Positions 43,996-50,866 of a stretch of 64,000 bases of DNA are shown piece after piece; within the stretch, counting starts at the first letter, position 1, and the number at the start of each line of letters is the position of its first letter. The DNA lies in assembly GCF_013375035.1 (NCBI RefSeq), contig NZ_CP056032.1, positions 5,392,001 to 5,456,000 of the forward strand, written 5' to 3'. This DNA comes from Spirosoma sp. KUDC1026. GTDB lineage: Bacteria > Bacteroidota > Bacteroidia > Cytophagales > Spirosomataceae. The position numbers and the translations under genes were made by a program. The notes beneath the pieces are model-generated. The model did no database searches and had not been told where the DNA came from. It worked only from the letters and a program-made list of their open reading frames with translations.

Positions 43996-44098
43996 CAATC
44001 TGATCAGACCATTCCCTCAGTCGTCCATTTTTCTGTCCACTCATCCTACGCAGCAACCGTTCCGGTAGTTTGCAATACATAGTACCATAGCAACCATA

Positions 44099-44106
44099 TA
44101 ACTTTG
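44099..44106 (+). promoter_or_regulatory. -7 element TAACTTTG of the secreted protein gene
   Basis: Exact TAnnTTTG, 63 bases ahead of the ATG at 44170; a TTTG occurs 30 bases further upstream. Confidence 0.6.
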
Positions 44107-44169
44107 TTTCACCAATCAGCCGAAATACGGCGGGTTTAAATCAGATACACAACTTAAAATTCCATAGTC

Positions 44170-44583
44170 ATGAAATCGTTCGCTAAATCCTTCATCGTTG
44201 CCCTGACCTTGGGCGTTGCTACATCGTTCGCATCATTCGCCGGCACGACCAACCCCGAACAGCCAACGGACTCGGCCTCTTTCAAATCGGGTATTTACAC
44301 ATCCAACGACGGTAAACTGCATGTTGCGCTCGATAAACAAACCGGTCGTGTCGTCACGATTCAACTGAAAAACGACAAAGGTGTAGCCTTGTACACACAA
44401 CGTCTGGGTAAGAAAGCCGAAAACTGCCGTCTGGCTTTCAACGTCGACAGCCTGAAAGATGGCGTCTATCAACTGGATATCACAGATGGTACCAGTACCA
44501 CCAGTAAAAGCGTCACGCTGACAACCCATCAGCCAGAAGTGCCCAAACGCCTGGTGCAGACTGACGTACTGGCCAGCAAATAA
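44170..44583 (+). CDS. Small secreted beta-sandwich-like protein, function unknown
   Basis: 137 residues. Sec signal 1-24 (SFIVALTLGVATSFASFAG). The mature 110 residues alternate short beta strands (KLHVALDKQTGRVVTIQLKND, GVALYTQRLGKK, CRLAFNVDSLKDGVYQLDITDG) in the manner of carboxy-terminal Ig-like/T9SS sorting-type domains seen in Bacteroidota, but no sorting signal or enzyme motif is evident. Its promoter and the terminator within the 104-base repeat define a single-gene unit. Confidence 0.7.
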   Translation: MKSFAKSFIVALTLGVATSFASFAGTTNPEQPTDSASFKSGIYTSNDGKLHVALDKQTGRVVTIQLKNDKGVALYTQRLGKKAENCRLAFNVDSLKDGVYQLDITDGTSTTSKSVTLTTHQPEVPKRLVQTDVLASK

Positions 44584-44684
44584 GTATCATCCCGTTTCAT
44601 CCCACCTGTTCATTACTGCCGGACCGACCCTATCGGTCCGGCTTTTTTGTTGGCGAATCACCAGATTTTAGGCAACTTACCACT
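44581..44684. repeat. 104-bp direct repeat, copy 1
   Basis: Identical to 48285-48388 except one base (44615). It begins at the stop codon of the secreted protein gene and includes that gene's terminator. Confidence 0.95.
44618..44648 (+). terminator. Terminator of the secreted protein gene (in repeat copy 1)
   Basis: GCCGGACCGA (44618-44627) pairs with TCGGTCCGGC (44633-44642), then T6. Confidence 0.9.
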
Positions 44685-44812
44685 ACTGACCAGCCACCAT
44701 AGTTTTGAGCATAGTAGCTAATTGCCGGATCAGCCCCGCATTCGCATGCAGCACAAAACTTCGGCGCCATCCCGAAAACCGCTTTTCCTAACTTTTCACG
44801 CTCATCGAATCC

Positions 44813-44820
44813 TATCTTTG
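44813..44820 (+). promoter_or_regulatory. -7 element TATCTTTG of the Crp/Fnr-type gene
   Basis: Exact TAnnTTTG, 26 bases ahead of the ATG at 44846. Confidence 0.65.
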
Positions 44821-44845
44821 TCAATAACAGCCACTGCGCCATTTA

Positions 44846-45439
44846 ATGTTTACCTCTCTCATCCGATACATTCAGGAGCGATCGACCAGCCCCCTCACTA
44901 AAAACGATATCGGCCTAATCGAAGAAGCATTCATACCTAAACAATTACGAAAACGACAGTTTCTGCTTCAGGAGGGTGAAGTCTGCAAATACATCGCCTT
45001 TATCGTAAAAGGTGCTACGCGCCAGTATACCGTTGACGAAAGAGGGTATGAACACGTCCTGAATCTGTGCATTGAAAACTGGTGGACATCTGACCGGGAA
45101 AGCTTTCACAAGGAGGTACCCTCTATCTACAACATCGATGCCTGGGAGCAGACTGAATTACTGCTTCTACCGAAAACGAATGACTATTACGAGCGGGTCA
45201 ACAACATACCAGCCTTTAACGAAATGCGGATAAAACTGGATGACAATCAGCATATGGCCGCTCAGAAGCGATTACATGCGTCGATTAACTACACGGCCGA
45301 CGTCCGCTACGAAGAACTGATGCGGTTGTATCCTGAGTTTTTGCAGCGGTTTCCCCAGCATCTCATAGCCTCCTATCTGGGTATTACGAAAGAGACGCTT
45401 AGTCGCATTCGGCACCAGGCAGTGAGAAAACAAGGATAG
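44846..45439 (+). CDS. Crp/Fnr family transcriptional regulator
   Basis: 197 residues. The cyclic-nucleotide-binding-like beta-roll covers residues 15-115 (FIPKQLRKRQFLLQEGEVCKY, IAFIVKGATRQYTVDERGYEH). The helix-turn-helix is at the end: LIASYLGITKETLSRIRHQA. Its recognition helix has ExxSR (ETLSR), the residues that in Fnr read TTGAT. There is no amino-terminal Cys cluster, so it is not an oxygen sensor of Fnr type. Two perfect TTGAT-N4-ATCAA boxes occur nearby (47081-47094, 48253-48266), upstream of genes in the same block. Monocistronic, with terminator at 45454. Confidence 0.9.
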   Translation: MFTSLIRYIQERSTSPLTKNDIGLIEEAFIPKQLRKRQFLLQEGEVCKYIAFIVKGATRQYTVDERGYEHVLNLCIENWWTSDRESFHKEVPSIYNIDAWEQTELLLLPKTNDYYERVNNIPAFNEMRIKLDDNQHMAAQKRLHASINYTADVRYEELMRLYPEFLQRFPQHLIASYLGITKETLSRIRHQAVRKQG

Positions 45440-45453
45440 CTTTCGCGGAGCCT

Positions 45454-45476
45454 GTCGATTTACATCGACGCATTTT
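45454..45476. terminator. Terminator between the Crp-type gene and the SnoaL-like gene
   Basis: GTCGAT (45454-45459) and ATCGAC (45464-45469) enclose TTAC, followed by CATTTTTTT. The TCGAT-N4-ATCGA form resembles the regulator's box, but position and T run favour termination. Confidence 0.65.
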
Positions 45477-45508
45477 TTTGCTTAACAGCGTCGTTCCAAC
45501 CGACGGGG

Positions 45509-45868
45509 TTATTGAGGATCCATAAACACGAACAGATGCGCTATTTTCTCGTTTTCAACGATGAAAAAATCCATACCGGTCAGCACATTGGGTTGAGGGC
45601 CGGTCTGGATAGTCCAGAATAGCCGGGCACCATGCTGCGTATTGACGATAGCCGTTTCGGCCTTGAACGTAAAGTTGGCGTCGTCGGCAAACAGTTTGTC
45701 GATAAAATCAGAGATGGCCTCAGTACCGGTGAGGGTGAAATCCTTATCGTACATCCTGATATCCGCTGCGTAGATAGCGGGCATCATCGCGTCGCGCCTG
45801 GTACGATCTTTTTCGTTCCAGATAGCCAGGTGGGTATCCTGTAAACGGTTGATTAATTGGGTATCCAT
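45509..45868 (-). CDS. SnoaL-like/NTF2-fold protein
   Basis: 119 residues, no signal. It follows the NTF2-like alpha+beta barrel pattern: helical start (LINRLQDTHLAIWNEKDRTRR), then MMPAIYAADIRMYDKDFTLTGTEAISDFIDKL and beta strands with FTFKAETAIVNTQHGARLFWTIQTG and a final hydrophobic strand (HLFVFMD). Members range from ketosteroid-isomerase-like enzymes to binding proteins; no defined substrate. It lies downstream of the esterase on the same strand, separated by a 21-base inverted repeat. Confidence 0.78.
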   Translation of the reverse strand: MDTQLINRLQDTHLAIWNEKDRTRRDAMMPAIYAADIRMYDKDFTLTGTEAISDFIDKLFADDANFTFKAETAIVNTQHGARLFWTIQTGPQPNVLTGMDFFIVENEKIAHLFVFMDPQ

Positions 45869-45893
45869 ACGTGGAATTTGGTTGGGTAAACTG

Positions 45894-45938
45894 GTTCTGA
45901 ACGCTCTCTCAAACGTAGTTTGAGAGAGCGTTCAGAAC
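45894..45938 (-). terminator. 21-bp perfect inverted repeat between esterase and SnoaL-like gene
   Basis: Arms 45894-45914 and 45918-45938 are complementary over 21 of 21 with a three-base loop. No T run follows in either direction, so it may be a transcript-processing or regulatory element rather than an ordinary terminator. Confidence 0.6.
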
Positions 45939-45981
45939 GTCGGTGTATAGCCATGAAAAGGCGCATGGTCATCATAGAAGA

Positions 45982-46986
45982 TTACGCCTGCAACGCCTTT
46001 TTGATCACCGCAGCCGCCTGCAACAGGGCGGTTTGTACGGCTGGTGCACTGGCAATGGGGTTCAGCAGACCATAGTCGTGGATCATACCGCCATAGCGGG
46101 TGAGCGTTACCGGCACGCCAGCTTCATTCAATTTGCGGGCGTAGGCTTCGCCTTCATCCCGCAGCACGTCGTTTTCGGCAGTCTGCACCAGAGCTGGTGG
46201 CAGGCCCTGCAGGTCTTCGGCAGTCGCCTGGAGGGGCGATGCGTATAGTTCGTTTCGTTTGGCGGCATCGGGCAGGTAGTTGTCCCAGAACCACTTCATC
46301 ATGTTCCTGGTCAGGAACCGACCGTTGGCAAACAGATTGTAGGATTCGGTATCGAAATCGGCATTTGTAACCGGCCACAGCAATACTTGCAGTTTAAGAT
46401 TGGGACCGTTGTTACGCTTGGCCATCAGGGCCATGACCGCCGACATATTACCGCCGACACTGTTGCCCACTACGGCCAGATTACTGCCGTCTACGCCAAT
46501 TTCTGCTCCATTTTCGGCGACCCACTGCAGGGTAGCATAAATTTCGTTGATGGCGGTTGGGTACTGGGCTTCGGGCGACGGCGTGTAATCAGGGAACACG
46601 GCTACGGCACCGCTGGCCACGACCAGATCGCGCACAAGTCTGCGGTGCGTCGGATAATCGCCCAACACCCAGCCCCCACCGTGAATGAAAAGGAAAACCG
46701 GTGCTCCATCCCGGACCCCTGCGGGCTTGACGATGTGAATAGTTACCTGGTAGCCGTTCTGGGAAATTGTTTTTTCGCTTTCAGTGATGCCGGCGTAATC
46801 GACCTCAACCGATTGTTGGGCACCGGTCAGCACCTGCCGGGCATCGGCAGGACTCAACGTTTCCAGCGGCTGGCCATCACCCGCGTTCAAAGCCTGTAAA
46901 AACGTTCTGACTTCCAAAAAAATCTGGGGGTCCTGCTCGCCTTTGAAAGGTCGCTCCTGGGCGCTGGTGCTCATGGTGTTAGTCAT
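45982..46986 (-). CDS. Alpha/beta hydrolase, HSL-type esterase/lipase
   Basis: 334 residues from the ATG at 46986 (another Met four codons later). The oxyanion-hole motif HGGGW occurs in LFIHGGGWVLGDYP, the nucleophile in VVGNSVGGNMS (GNSVG form of GxSxG), the acid in TAENDVLRDEGEAYA and the His in GMIHDYGLLN. It hydrolyses carboxyl esters, probably small aromatic or aliphatic ones, in the cytoplasm. The upstream region contains a perfect TTGAT-N4-ATCAA box at 47081-47094, about 95 bases from the start, hinting at control by the Crp/Fnr-type regulator of this block. Confidence 0.9.
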   Translation of the reverse strand: MTNTMSTSAQERPFKGEQDPQIFLEVRTFLQALNAGDGQPLETLSPADARQVLTGAQQSVEVDYAGITESEKTISQNGYQVTIHIVKPAGVRDGAPVFLFIHGGGWVLGDYPTHRRLVRDLVVASGAVAVFPDYTPSPEAQYPTAINEIYATLQWVAENGAEIGVDGSNLAVVGNSVGGNMSAVMALMAKRNNGPNLKLQVLLWPVTNADFDTESYNLFANGRFLTRNMMKWFWDNYLPDAAKRNELYASPLQATAEDLQGLPPALVQTAENDVLRDEGEAYARKLNEAGVPVTLTRYGGMIHDYGLLNPIASAPAVQTALLQAAAVIKKALQA

Positions 46987-47080
46987 CGTGTTAATGATAA
47001 GTAAACGGTTATGTTCGGATAATGGCGTAGAACCAGGGTTCGTCAATTCCCTGGGTAGTATGGTGTGGTAAAAAGCGCGG

Positions 47081-47094
47081 TTGATGTAAATCAA
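47081..47094. promoter_or_regulatory. Fnr-type box TTGAT-N4-ATCAA upstream of the esterase
   Basis: TTGATGTAAATCAA, a perfect match to the Fnr consensus and a palindrome, 95 bases ahead of the esterase start. No TAnnTTTG is visible between. Confidence 0.5.
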
Positions 47095-47164
47095 CAAAGA
47101 CGGTGGTCTTTGGCGCTTCCTTTGGACGATACGTCTTTTATGTTCTCAATTGTCTACCTAGCCC

Positions 47165-47446
47165 TCAAAAAAGCACATCCTGAAACTCAGGCGTTTTGTC
47201 AAACATAGCTTTGGCAAACGGACATAGCGGCAGGATGCGCAGCTGCTTCTGCCGGGCAAATACCACGGCGGCCTCTACCAGCTGTTTGCCGATATGTTGG
47301 CCTTGCAGGGCCTCGCTTACGCCGGTGTGGTCAATAATGATACGTCGGTCGCCCGACCACAGGTACGTCATTTCCGCCGTTGTCATGCCGTCGGCTTCCA
47401 CGTAAAAAACCCCCATTTTCCCGTTGTCTTTGTGCTGAATGTCCAT
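47165..47446 (-). CDS. GNAT-family N-acetyltransferase, small YjdJ-type
   Basis: 93 residues. A minimal acetyltransferase with beta strands around MGVFYVEADGMTTAEMTYLWSG, the segment IIDHTGVSEALQGQHIGKQLVEAAVVFA containing the acetyl-CoA loop (Q-G-Q-H-I-G-K), and LPLCPFAKAMFDKTPEFQDVL. Small GNATs of this type act on unknown substrates in the cytoplasm. It lies between the reductase and the esterase on one strand, 43 bases from the reductase's stop. Confidence 0.85.
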   Translation of the reverse strand: MDIQHKDNGKMGVFYVEADGMTTAEMTYLWSGDRRIIIDHTGVSEALQGQHIGKQLVEAAVVFARQKQLRILPLCPFAKAMFDKTPEFQDVLF

Positions 47447-47489
47447 GCATAGATCCCTGTTCCTTGTTGCACTAAATAAGAGTTCACGC

Positions 47490-48101
47490 TTAGTTTTTTA
47501 TCCGGATCAGTTCAATTCCGGACAAAGCCCCACCAGCGTCCTGTAGTTTACCGCCTTCCTTCAATGTGCCGATGTCGATCGGTTCAAAACTCATGACTTC
47601 GATAAGGCTGGCCACTTCCCGCTTCGCATCGCTATCGTCACCGCTGATAAAAATGACCGTACGCCCGGCGTCGCCCGACCCTGGCTGGGTAAGTATAGCA
47701 GCCGCCAGAGTGTTGAACGCTTTTACCACTCGCTGGGCCGGGAATAAAGCGGCCACATACTCTCCTGTTGTTTTACCCGCCGTATCGGCCAGAACAAACG
47801 GGTTGAAAGAAACGATATTGTTGGTAGCGTCAACGATGATCTTTCCGCTATACTTTTTCAGTTCACCGGCCAATTCGGGCAGCTGTGACCAGGGAATGGC
47901 GATAAACAGAATGTCGGCCTGCGCAATGATTTCCTGCAGCCCGGTGGCCTTCAAAGACCCGCCGATTGAAGCGACCAGTTCGTTCAGCGACTCCGGCTCC
48001 CGACTGTTGGCGATCAACACCGGGAAGGTTGTTTTGACCAGATGGATGGCCAGGCCGCGTCCAATGTGCCCTGCTCCGATAATGCCGATAATGTGGTCCA
48101 T
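47490..48101 (-). CDS. NAD(P)-binding F420-reductase-like oxidoreductase
   Basis: 203 residues from the ATG at 48101 (GTG two codons upstream is possible). Rossmann motif IGIIGAGHIGRGLAIHL with Arg/Ser after the second strand (LIANSREPES) points to NADP. ADILFIAIPWSQLPEL, KIIVDATNNI, VVKAFNTL and VIFISGDDSDAKREV match NADPH-dependent F420 reductase/ProC-like proteins. Bacteroidota usually lack F420, so another hydride acceptor is likely. First gene of the leftward set in this block; an Fnr-type box sits about 63 bases upstream of its predicted transcript start. Confidence 0.85.
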   Translation of the reverse strand: MDHIIGIIGAGHIGRGLAIHLVKTTFPVLIANSREPESLNELVASIGGSLKATGLQEIIAQADILFIAIPWSQLPELAGELKKYSGKIIVDATNNIVSFNPFVLADTAGKTTGEYVAALFPAQRVVKAFNTLAAAILTQPGSGDAGRTVIFISGDDSDAKREVASLIEVMSFEPIDIGTLKEGGKLQDAGGALSGIELIRIKN

Positions 48102-48199
48102 AATCACTGAGGTAAACTATTGAGTTCAATGAAAATAAAAATTGTTGCGCTTCGGTACCGGTATTCCTCTGACCGCCCGTTTCACGTTGCTCCTTCGGC

Positions 48200-48207
48200 A
48201 AACTTAC
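48200..48207 (-). promoter_or_regulatory. -7 element TAAGTTTG of the reductase gene
   Basis: Exact TAnnTTTG on the minus strand; predicted start near 48196 and leader about 95 bases. Confidence 0.6.
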
Positions 48208-48252
48208 AATGGGCCGCTCCATCCGGATGTTGAGTTATGGTAATTAAAGATG

Positions 48253-48266
48253 TTGATCTATATCAA
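48253..48266. promoter_or_regulatory. Fnr-type box TTGAT-N4-ATCAA upstream of the reductase
   Basis: TTGATCTATATCAA. Its centre is about 63 bases upstream of the predicted start, close to the classic -61.5 position for Crp/Fnr class I activation. Confidence 0.6.
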
Positions 48267-48284
48267 GATGCCCCGCTCAGCCAC

Positions 48285-48388
48285 TAAGTATCATCCCGTT
48301 TCATCCCACCTGTTCATTGCTGCCGGACCGACCCTATCGGTCCGGCTTTTTTGTTGGCGAATCACCAGATTTTAGGCAACTTACCACT
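48285..48388. repeat. 104-bp direct repeat, copy 2
   Basis: 103 of 104 bases identical to 44581-44684. No plus-strand gene precedes it, so its terminator is an orphan, as expected after duplication or insertion. Confidence 0.95.
48322..48352 (+). terminator. Orphan terminator in repeat copy 2
   Basis: Same GCCGGACCGA/TCGGTCCGGC stem and T6 as at 44618-44648. Confidence 0.85.
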
Positions 48389-48408
48389 TCCAACCTGACC
48401 ACCTGTCC

Positions 48409-48855
48409 ATGAATCGCACGATTGTTACCCGATCGAACAGACCCACCTCCGGCCCGTTCGCTGATGGACCAACGTTACCCCGAAATGACGTAACCGATGG
48501 TTACCAGACGCAGTTTCTAAAACTGATGCCGGTGGAGGTCATCAGTGCCTACATCACCATTGATGGATTACTACGGGGCAGCGTTCTCCCCTCCGCCCAC
48601 CCAACCGTATACGCCTGGCTGCTTTGGGTAGTGTTTATTCTCCTGGCGGTCATCAATCCTTTTTACCTGCGGTACGTCGGCAAAGTGAGCAGCTGGCGGC
48701 AGATTGGCCTGTCGGCGGGGGCTTTTGTTGTTTATGCCATTAGTCTGGGCGGCCCTTTTGGTCTGCTTGGTCTGGACGAAGCCATTATCCGGCTCATTGG
48801 CTCAATATTGATACCCATTTACACCCTGATTGCGTTAATTGTGCTGAATCGATAG
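48409..48855 (+). CDS. Membrane protein upstream of a subtilase, function unknown
   Basis: 148 residues. Residues 1-45 are polar; three membrane helices follow (YAWLLWVVFILLAVINPFYL, IGLSAGAFVVYAISLGG, IIRLIGSILIPIYTLIALIV). MPVEVISAYITIDGLLRGSV before the first helix is well structured. I do not recognise the family. It starts 20 bases after the second repeat copy and is followed after 29 bases by the subtilase and then a small protein, probably one transcript. Confidence 0.72.
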   Translation: MNRTIVTRSNRPTSGPFADGPTLPRNDVTDGYQTQFLKLMPVEVISAYITIDGLLRGSVLPSAHPTVYAWLLWVVFILLAVINPFYLRYVGKVSSWRQIGLSAGAFVVYAISLGGPFGLLGLDEAIIRLIGSILIPIYTLIALIVLNR

Positions 48856-48884
48856 CATTCTCACAACCTCTTCCTGCTTTCATC

Positions 48885-50372
48885 ATGGCCCAGTCTCCCA
48901 CTCAGAATTACATTCTGTTGCCCAAAACAGACATGCGCTTTTCGGCCGAATCGCTTGCCACCTCTACCCGGCAGGCATTCTCCCGACTGACAGTAGATAC
49001 TCATCTGGACGACGTACTCGACGGCGACCTTAGCTCGCAGGCCGTCGTTCTCGACACTACCCGCCATAGCGGGGCCAAACTGGTCCGGGTTGCGGCCGAT
49101 GAATTACCTGATCTGCGCGCCCAGCTGCCGGGTGTACGTATCGTTCCCGAAGTATTTTATTACCCGCAGCGCTGGATGCAGGAGGTACGTAATAAGGTTA
49201 AGCCCCTGCAGGGACAGGCGCGAGTCACCGTAAAGCTTCTGCTGAACGATGCAAAAACCGGAAATCCAATTGCAGATGCTGTTGTGGTAGCCTTCACGAA
49301 TTTTGAGCAGCGGGAAGGCGAACAGGCGACGTCCAATGCTCAGGGCGTAGTGCAATTCAGAAACATCGGCAACCGTACCCTCGACCAGATCTATATCTAC
49401 CCCAAAGCCGGGCACTGGAGTTTCTGGAAACAGAATCTGGCTATTAAAACGAACGATATCATTACGCTTCAGCCGGTCAAGCTCGATTATAGAGACGCCA
49501 AGACGTTCTTCTACCCACCCGCGGTAACAGGACAGCCGGCTGGCAAAGGCGTTCGGGTTGGTGTAATCGATACGGGTGTAGGACCGCACCCTGATCTCAC
49601 CGTTGCGGGTGGGCTCAGCACCGTAACCGGTGAAGATTCCAGCAATTTTGCCGACGTTGACGAGCACGGTACCCACGTCGCGGGTATCATTGCCGCCCAC
49701 GGTACGTCCCCAACGGGAGTTCGCGGGGCAGCGCCCGAGGTAGAGCTTTACGCTTACCGGGTATTCAGCCAGAATAATCCGGGGGCCTCGAACTTTGCCA
49801 TTATTAAGGCGATTGAGCAGGCCGTGGCCGACGGTTGCGACATCATCAACATGAGCCTCGGCGGTGGGCCGAGCGATGATGCCACTGAAGACGCCATCAG
49901 TTTTGCGCACGAAAACGGAACCATCTGCTTCGTAGCTACGGGCAACGACGGTCGCCAGCCGGTTAGTTTCCCCGCTTCGTACTCGCTCTCCCTAGCGGTC
50001 GGTGCCATGGGTCGAAAAGGAACATTTCCGGCAAATACAACGGATGCGCCCAACGTACAGGCTCCATTCGGGACTGACCGAAAAAACTTCGTGGCTGCCT
50101 TTTCGAATATTGGCCCTGAAGTGGACTTTATCGCACCGGGTGTAGGCATCATTTCGTCGGTACCGGGCGGGTATGCCCCCATGAGCGGTACGTCGATGGC
50201 CTGTCCACTGGCAGCGGGAGTTGCCGCCCGGCTGTTGTCGGCCTCCCCCAATGTACTGGCGCAGCCCCGTAGCGCAGCCCGCGCTGAAGCCATGATTCGG
50301 TTACTGGCTGAACACGTACAATCGATGGGCTTCGGCTCAACCTTTGAAGGCACTGGAATGTTGTTAGTCTAA
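48885..50372 (+). CDS. S8 family serine peptidase with inserted beta-domain, no signal peptide
   Basis: 495 residues. No Sec signal is visible at the start (MAQSPTQNYILLPK), so it may act in the cytoplasm or leave by another route. Residues 15-100 look like a propeptide; 105-185 are a carboxypeptidase-regulatory/CnaB-like beta-domain (NDAKTGNPIADAVVVAFTNF, GVVQFRNIGNRT). The catalytic domain carries the triad: VIDTGVGPHPDL (Asp), DEHGTHVAGIIAAHG (His) and SGTSMACPLAAGVAARLL (Ser). The small protein just downstream may be its inhibitor-like partner. Confidence 0.9.
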   Translation: MAQSPTQNYILLPKTDMRFSAESLATSTRQAFSRLTVDTHLDDVLDGDLSSQAVVLDTTRHSGAKLVRVAADELPDLRAQLPGVRIVPEVFYYPQRWMQEVRNKVKPLQGQARVTVKLLLNDAKTGNPIADAVVVAFTNFEQREGEQATSNAQGVVQFRNIGNRTLDQIYIYPKAGHWSFWKQNLAIKTNDIITLQPVKLDYRDAKTFFYPPAVTGQPAGKGVRVGVIDTGVGPHPDLTVAGGLSTVTGEDSSNFADVDEHGTHVAGIIAAHGTSPTGVRGAAPEVELYAYRVFSQNNPGASNFAIIKAIEQAVADGCDIINMSLGGGPSDDATEDAISFAHENGTICFVATGNDGRQPVSFPASYSLSLAVGAMGRKGTFPANTTDAPNVQAPFGTDRKNFVAAFSNIGPEVDFIAPGVGIISSVPGGYAPMSGTSMACPLAAGVAARLLSASPNVLAQPRSAARAEAMIRLLAEHVQSMGFGSTFEGTGMLLV

Positions 50373-50410
50373 AATTTGTTGGCTAACTATGCATAACAAA
50401 TTGCAACGTA

Positions 50411-50671
50411 ATGACACTCAAGGCTATGGCACACGGTCGATATATACTGAACTTTAAGGGCATTCCCCCGCTGCCAGCCGACGATATGAAACTGATCCGG
50501 TCGAAGACACAGTTAGTTGACGCCAGCCGGAAAACGCTGCTGGTCGAAGGAAACGAAGAAACCGTGATGAACGAACTGGCCCGTAAACTCCCTCAGTGGA
50601 CCGTTAGCAAAGAAAGCTGTTATACAGTTCCAACCACCCGGCCTGCGGTTCAGAAACCACCGAAGTCTTAA
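50411..50671 (+). CDS. Small inhibitor-like protein downstream of the subtilase
   Basis: 86 residues, no signal. Pattern of a compact alpha-beta fold: strand RYILNFKG, strand KTLLVEGN, helix EETVMNELARKLPQWTV, then a strand and Pro-rich tail (TTRPAVQKPPKS). The order and the LPQWTV segment resemble I9-type propeptide/inhibitor folds of subtilisins. Encoded 38 bases after the subtilase stop and before a strong terminator. Inhibitor or chaperone function is an inference from fold pattern and position. Confidence 0.6.
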   Translation: MTLKAMAHGRYILNFKGIPPLPADDMKLIRSKTQLVDASRKTLLVEGNEETVMNELARKLPQWTVSKESCYTVPTTRPAVQKPPKS

Positions 50672-50696
50672 CAACACAATCTTTTTGTACATACCC

Positions 50697-50730
50697 AAGC
50701 CAGCCCTGAGGATTCAGGGCTGGCTTTTTT
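50697..50730 (+). terminator. Terminator after the subtilase set
   Basis: Arms 50697-50709 and 50714-50726 are complementary over 13 of 13, loop of four, T6 follows. Confidence 0.9.
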
Positions 50731-50866
50731 GCGTGGCAAAGACCTCATTCGCTGGTCCGGGCCAACATTACCCGCCTGATTTTGTTTTTCTTGAAAGAGC
50801 TTTGACTTTGTCGAATCGTATGGAGCCGAACCTGAGTACCTTCTCCGGCTCAACCGTTTATGCTAT

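Noticed and set aside
44630..44842. 70-codon minus-strand ORF near the first repeat copy
   Set aside because: It overlaps the terminator, repeat and the promoter of the Crp-type gene and has no family features.
45454..45469. GTCGAT-N4-ATCGAC as a third Fnr-like box
   Set aside because: It differs at the key base of each half-site, lies downstream of both flanking genes and is followed by a T run; a terminator explains it better.
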